A stretch of DNA of 22,377 nucleotides, from contig CAYVAT010000045.1 in NCBI GenBank assembly GCA_964449165.1, positions 1-22,377 on the forward strand, given 5' to 3'. A program made the translations under genes and the position numbers. The stretch comes from CAYSCW01 sp964449165 (lineage in GTDB: Bacteria > Acidobacteriota > Aminicenantia > Aminicenantales > Aminicenantaceae). Below the pieces are notes generated by a model. That model was not told where the DNA came from and ran no database searches. It was given only the letters and a program-made list of their open reading frames with translations. Below are positions 21,559-22,377 of the stretch, piece by piece. Positions within the stretch are counted from its first letter, which is position 1. Each line of letters starts with the position of its first letter.

Positions 21559-22377
21559 GTGAAAGAGGAAGAAGTCCTAGACTCTTGGAAAGCCATCTCC
21601 AGGTACCTTGACCGGAATGTCAGGACTTGCGCCCGGTGGGAGCAAAAACTGGGCATGCCTGTCCACCGCATAGATGTCAACTCTTCCCGTTCAAAGGTTT
21701 TCGCCTATAAATCAGAGATTGACGAGTGGCTAAAAGAACGTGCCTCTACAAAAGAAATCCAGAAGAAACCATTGCTGGAAAACAAATGGGCAGTAGCAGG
21801 GTTGATGTCCCTATTCATCCTGGTGATTGCTGTGGGATTGATGTTCCTCCTCAATTGGCTGTCGCTATCATCTTCCTCTAAAAACCTCTCCATAGCTGTT
21901 CTTCCCTTTGAGAATCACGATGCCTCTGAATACGATCAATATTTCTCAGAAGGGATCACCAACGAGATCATCAGCAATATTTCGCGGCAGAGTGCATTCA
22001 GAGTCATCCCAGCCAGATCTGTCAACAGTTTTCTGGAAAGAGAAGATAAAGGAGGAGCTGCTGAAGAGCTGGGCATCGACTTTATCCTGAAAGGAAGGCT
22101 GGAAAAAAGCGGGGACAATATCAGGCTTTATGTCCAGCTTATCAGGGCAAAAGATGAGCGAAACATCTGGGATGGGAAGTTTGATGGCCGGTTAGAAGAC
22201 ATCTTCTCCATCCAGCAAAATGTGTGCAGGAAAGTTAATGAAGTATTGAACCACTCCAAAGAACATAAAGAAAGCCAGGTAGCTGAGGCTGGGAAAATTT
22301 ATGATTATGAAGCTTACGATAATTATCTTAAAGGAAACTACATCCTCAACAAGCTGGATGAGAATAACGATGATCCC
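21559..22377 (+). CDS. HTH-transmembrane-TolB/FlgO-like regulator, truncated by window edge
   Basis: 273 codons are present with no stop before the window end. Residues 8-60 form a MerR/excisionase-like HTH (SWKAISRYL, RTCARWEQKLGMPVHRI, SKVFAYKSEIDEWL). Residues 77-99 are a single membrane helix, and about 110-232 form a TolB N-terminal/FlgO-like domain (SIAVLPFENH, YFSEGITNEIISNISR, FRVIPARSV, LGIDFILKGRLEKSGDNIRLYVQLI, EDIFSIQQNV). AYDNYLKGNYILNKL then looks like the first of a TPR array. This resembles CadC-like membrane-bound regulators, with DNA binding inside and TolB-TPR sensing outside. GTG 21559 is chosen because AAAGGAGGGG lies 5 nt upstream; ATG 21511 lies upstream of the promoter's start point. 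Topology and regulatory role are inferred. Confidence 0.82.
   Translation, partial: MKEEEVLDSWKAISRYLDRNVRTCARWEQKLGMPVHRIDVNSSRSKVFAYKSEIDEWLKERASTKEIQKKPLLENKWAVAGLMSLFILVIAVGLMFLLNWLSLSSSSKNLSIAVLPFENHDASEYDQYFSEGITNEIISNISRQSAFRVIPARSVNSFLEREDKGGAAEELGIDFILKGRLEKSGDNIRLYVQLIRAKDERNIWDGKFDGRLEDIFSIQQNVCRKVNEVLNHSKEHKESQVAEAGKIYDYEAYDNYLKGNYILNKLDENNDDP

Noticed and set aside
1..22377. Defence island, CRISPR array, prophage or insertion sequence
   Set aside because: No direct-repeat array, transposase, integrase, nuclease or phage-like protein was found in any frame read.

Overview
The window looks like a chromosomal segment of a bacterium with about 40-45% GC (estimated by eye), probably from an anaerobic or microaerobic lineage. 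The best phylogenetic hint is the truncated gene at the right edge. It joins a short HTH domain (SWKAISRYL...RTCARWEQKLG...KVFAYKSEIDEWL) to a membrane segment and a TolB/FlgO-like domain, an architecture I associate with Acidobacteriota and Candidatus Aminicenantes. That is an inference from memory, not a search result. No insertion sequence, transposase, phage gene or CRISPR array was seen.

Layout. At 1-15 (minus) is the first 15 nt of what is almost certainly a tRNA-Leu running off the left edge. An arsenic operon follows: arsR (237-590), an ACR3-type arsenite exporter (789-1841) and a thioredoxin-type arsenate reductase (1956-2387). Matched 20-bp operator dyads lie in front of arsR and over the -10 of the transporter promoter. 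Next is a two-gene unit of a Nudix hydrolase and a nickel superoxide dismutase carrying a Sec signal peptide (2504-3400).

The central block (3484-11674) looks like a nitrogen/glutamate module. A dCache-PAS sensor kinase overlaps an NtrC-type response regulator by 4 bp. Right behind them sits a textbook sigma-54 promoter (7195-7213) with a tandem dyad 50-80 bp upstream of it, driving a small basic protein of unknown function and a hexameric-type glutamate dehydrogenase. A second, unrelated-size glutamate dehydrogenase (958 aa, GDH2 type) converges on the first with only 3 bp between stop codons. The simplest reading is that the two-component system activates the glutamate dehydrogenase operon at the adjacent sigma-54 promoter.

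The right part holds an AlkD-like DNA glycosylase, a YfcC/DcuC-type carrier, a primary-type sigma factor without region 1.1, a convergent sppA-geranylgeranyl reductase-like pair, a 69-aa two-helix membrane protein preceded by a perfect 9+3+9 palindrome, an orphan PAS-GAF-HisKA_2 histidine kinase, and divergently from it the truncated HTH-TM-TolB gene with a strong sigma-70 promoter. Several starts were corrected to non-ATG codons or internal starts on the basis of Shine-Dalgarno sequences (789 TTG, 12006 GTG, 14443 TTG, 21559 GTG, 1956 ATG).
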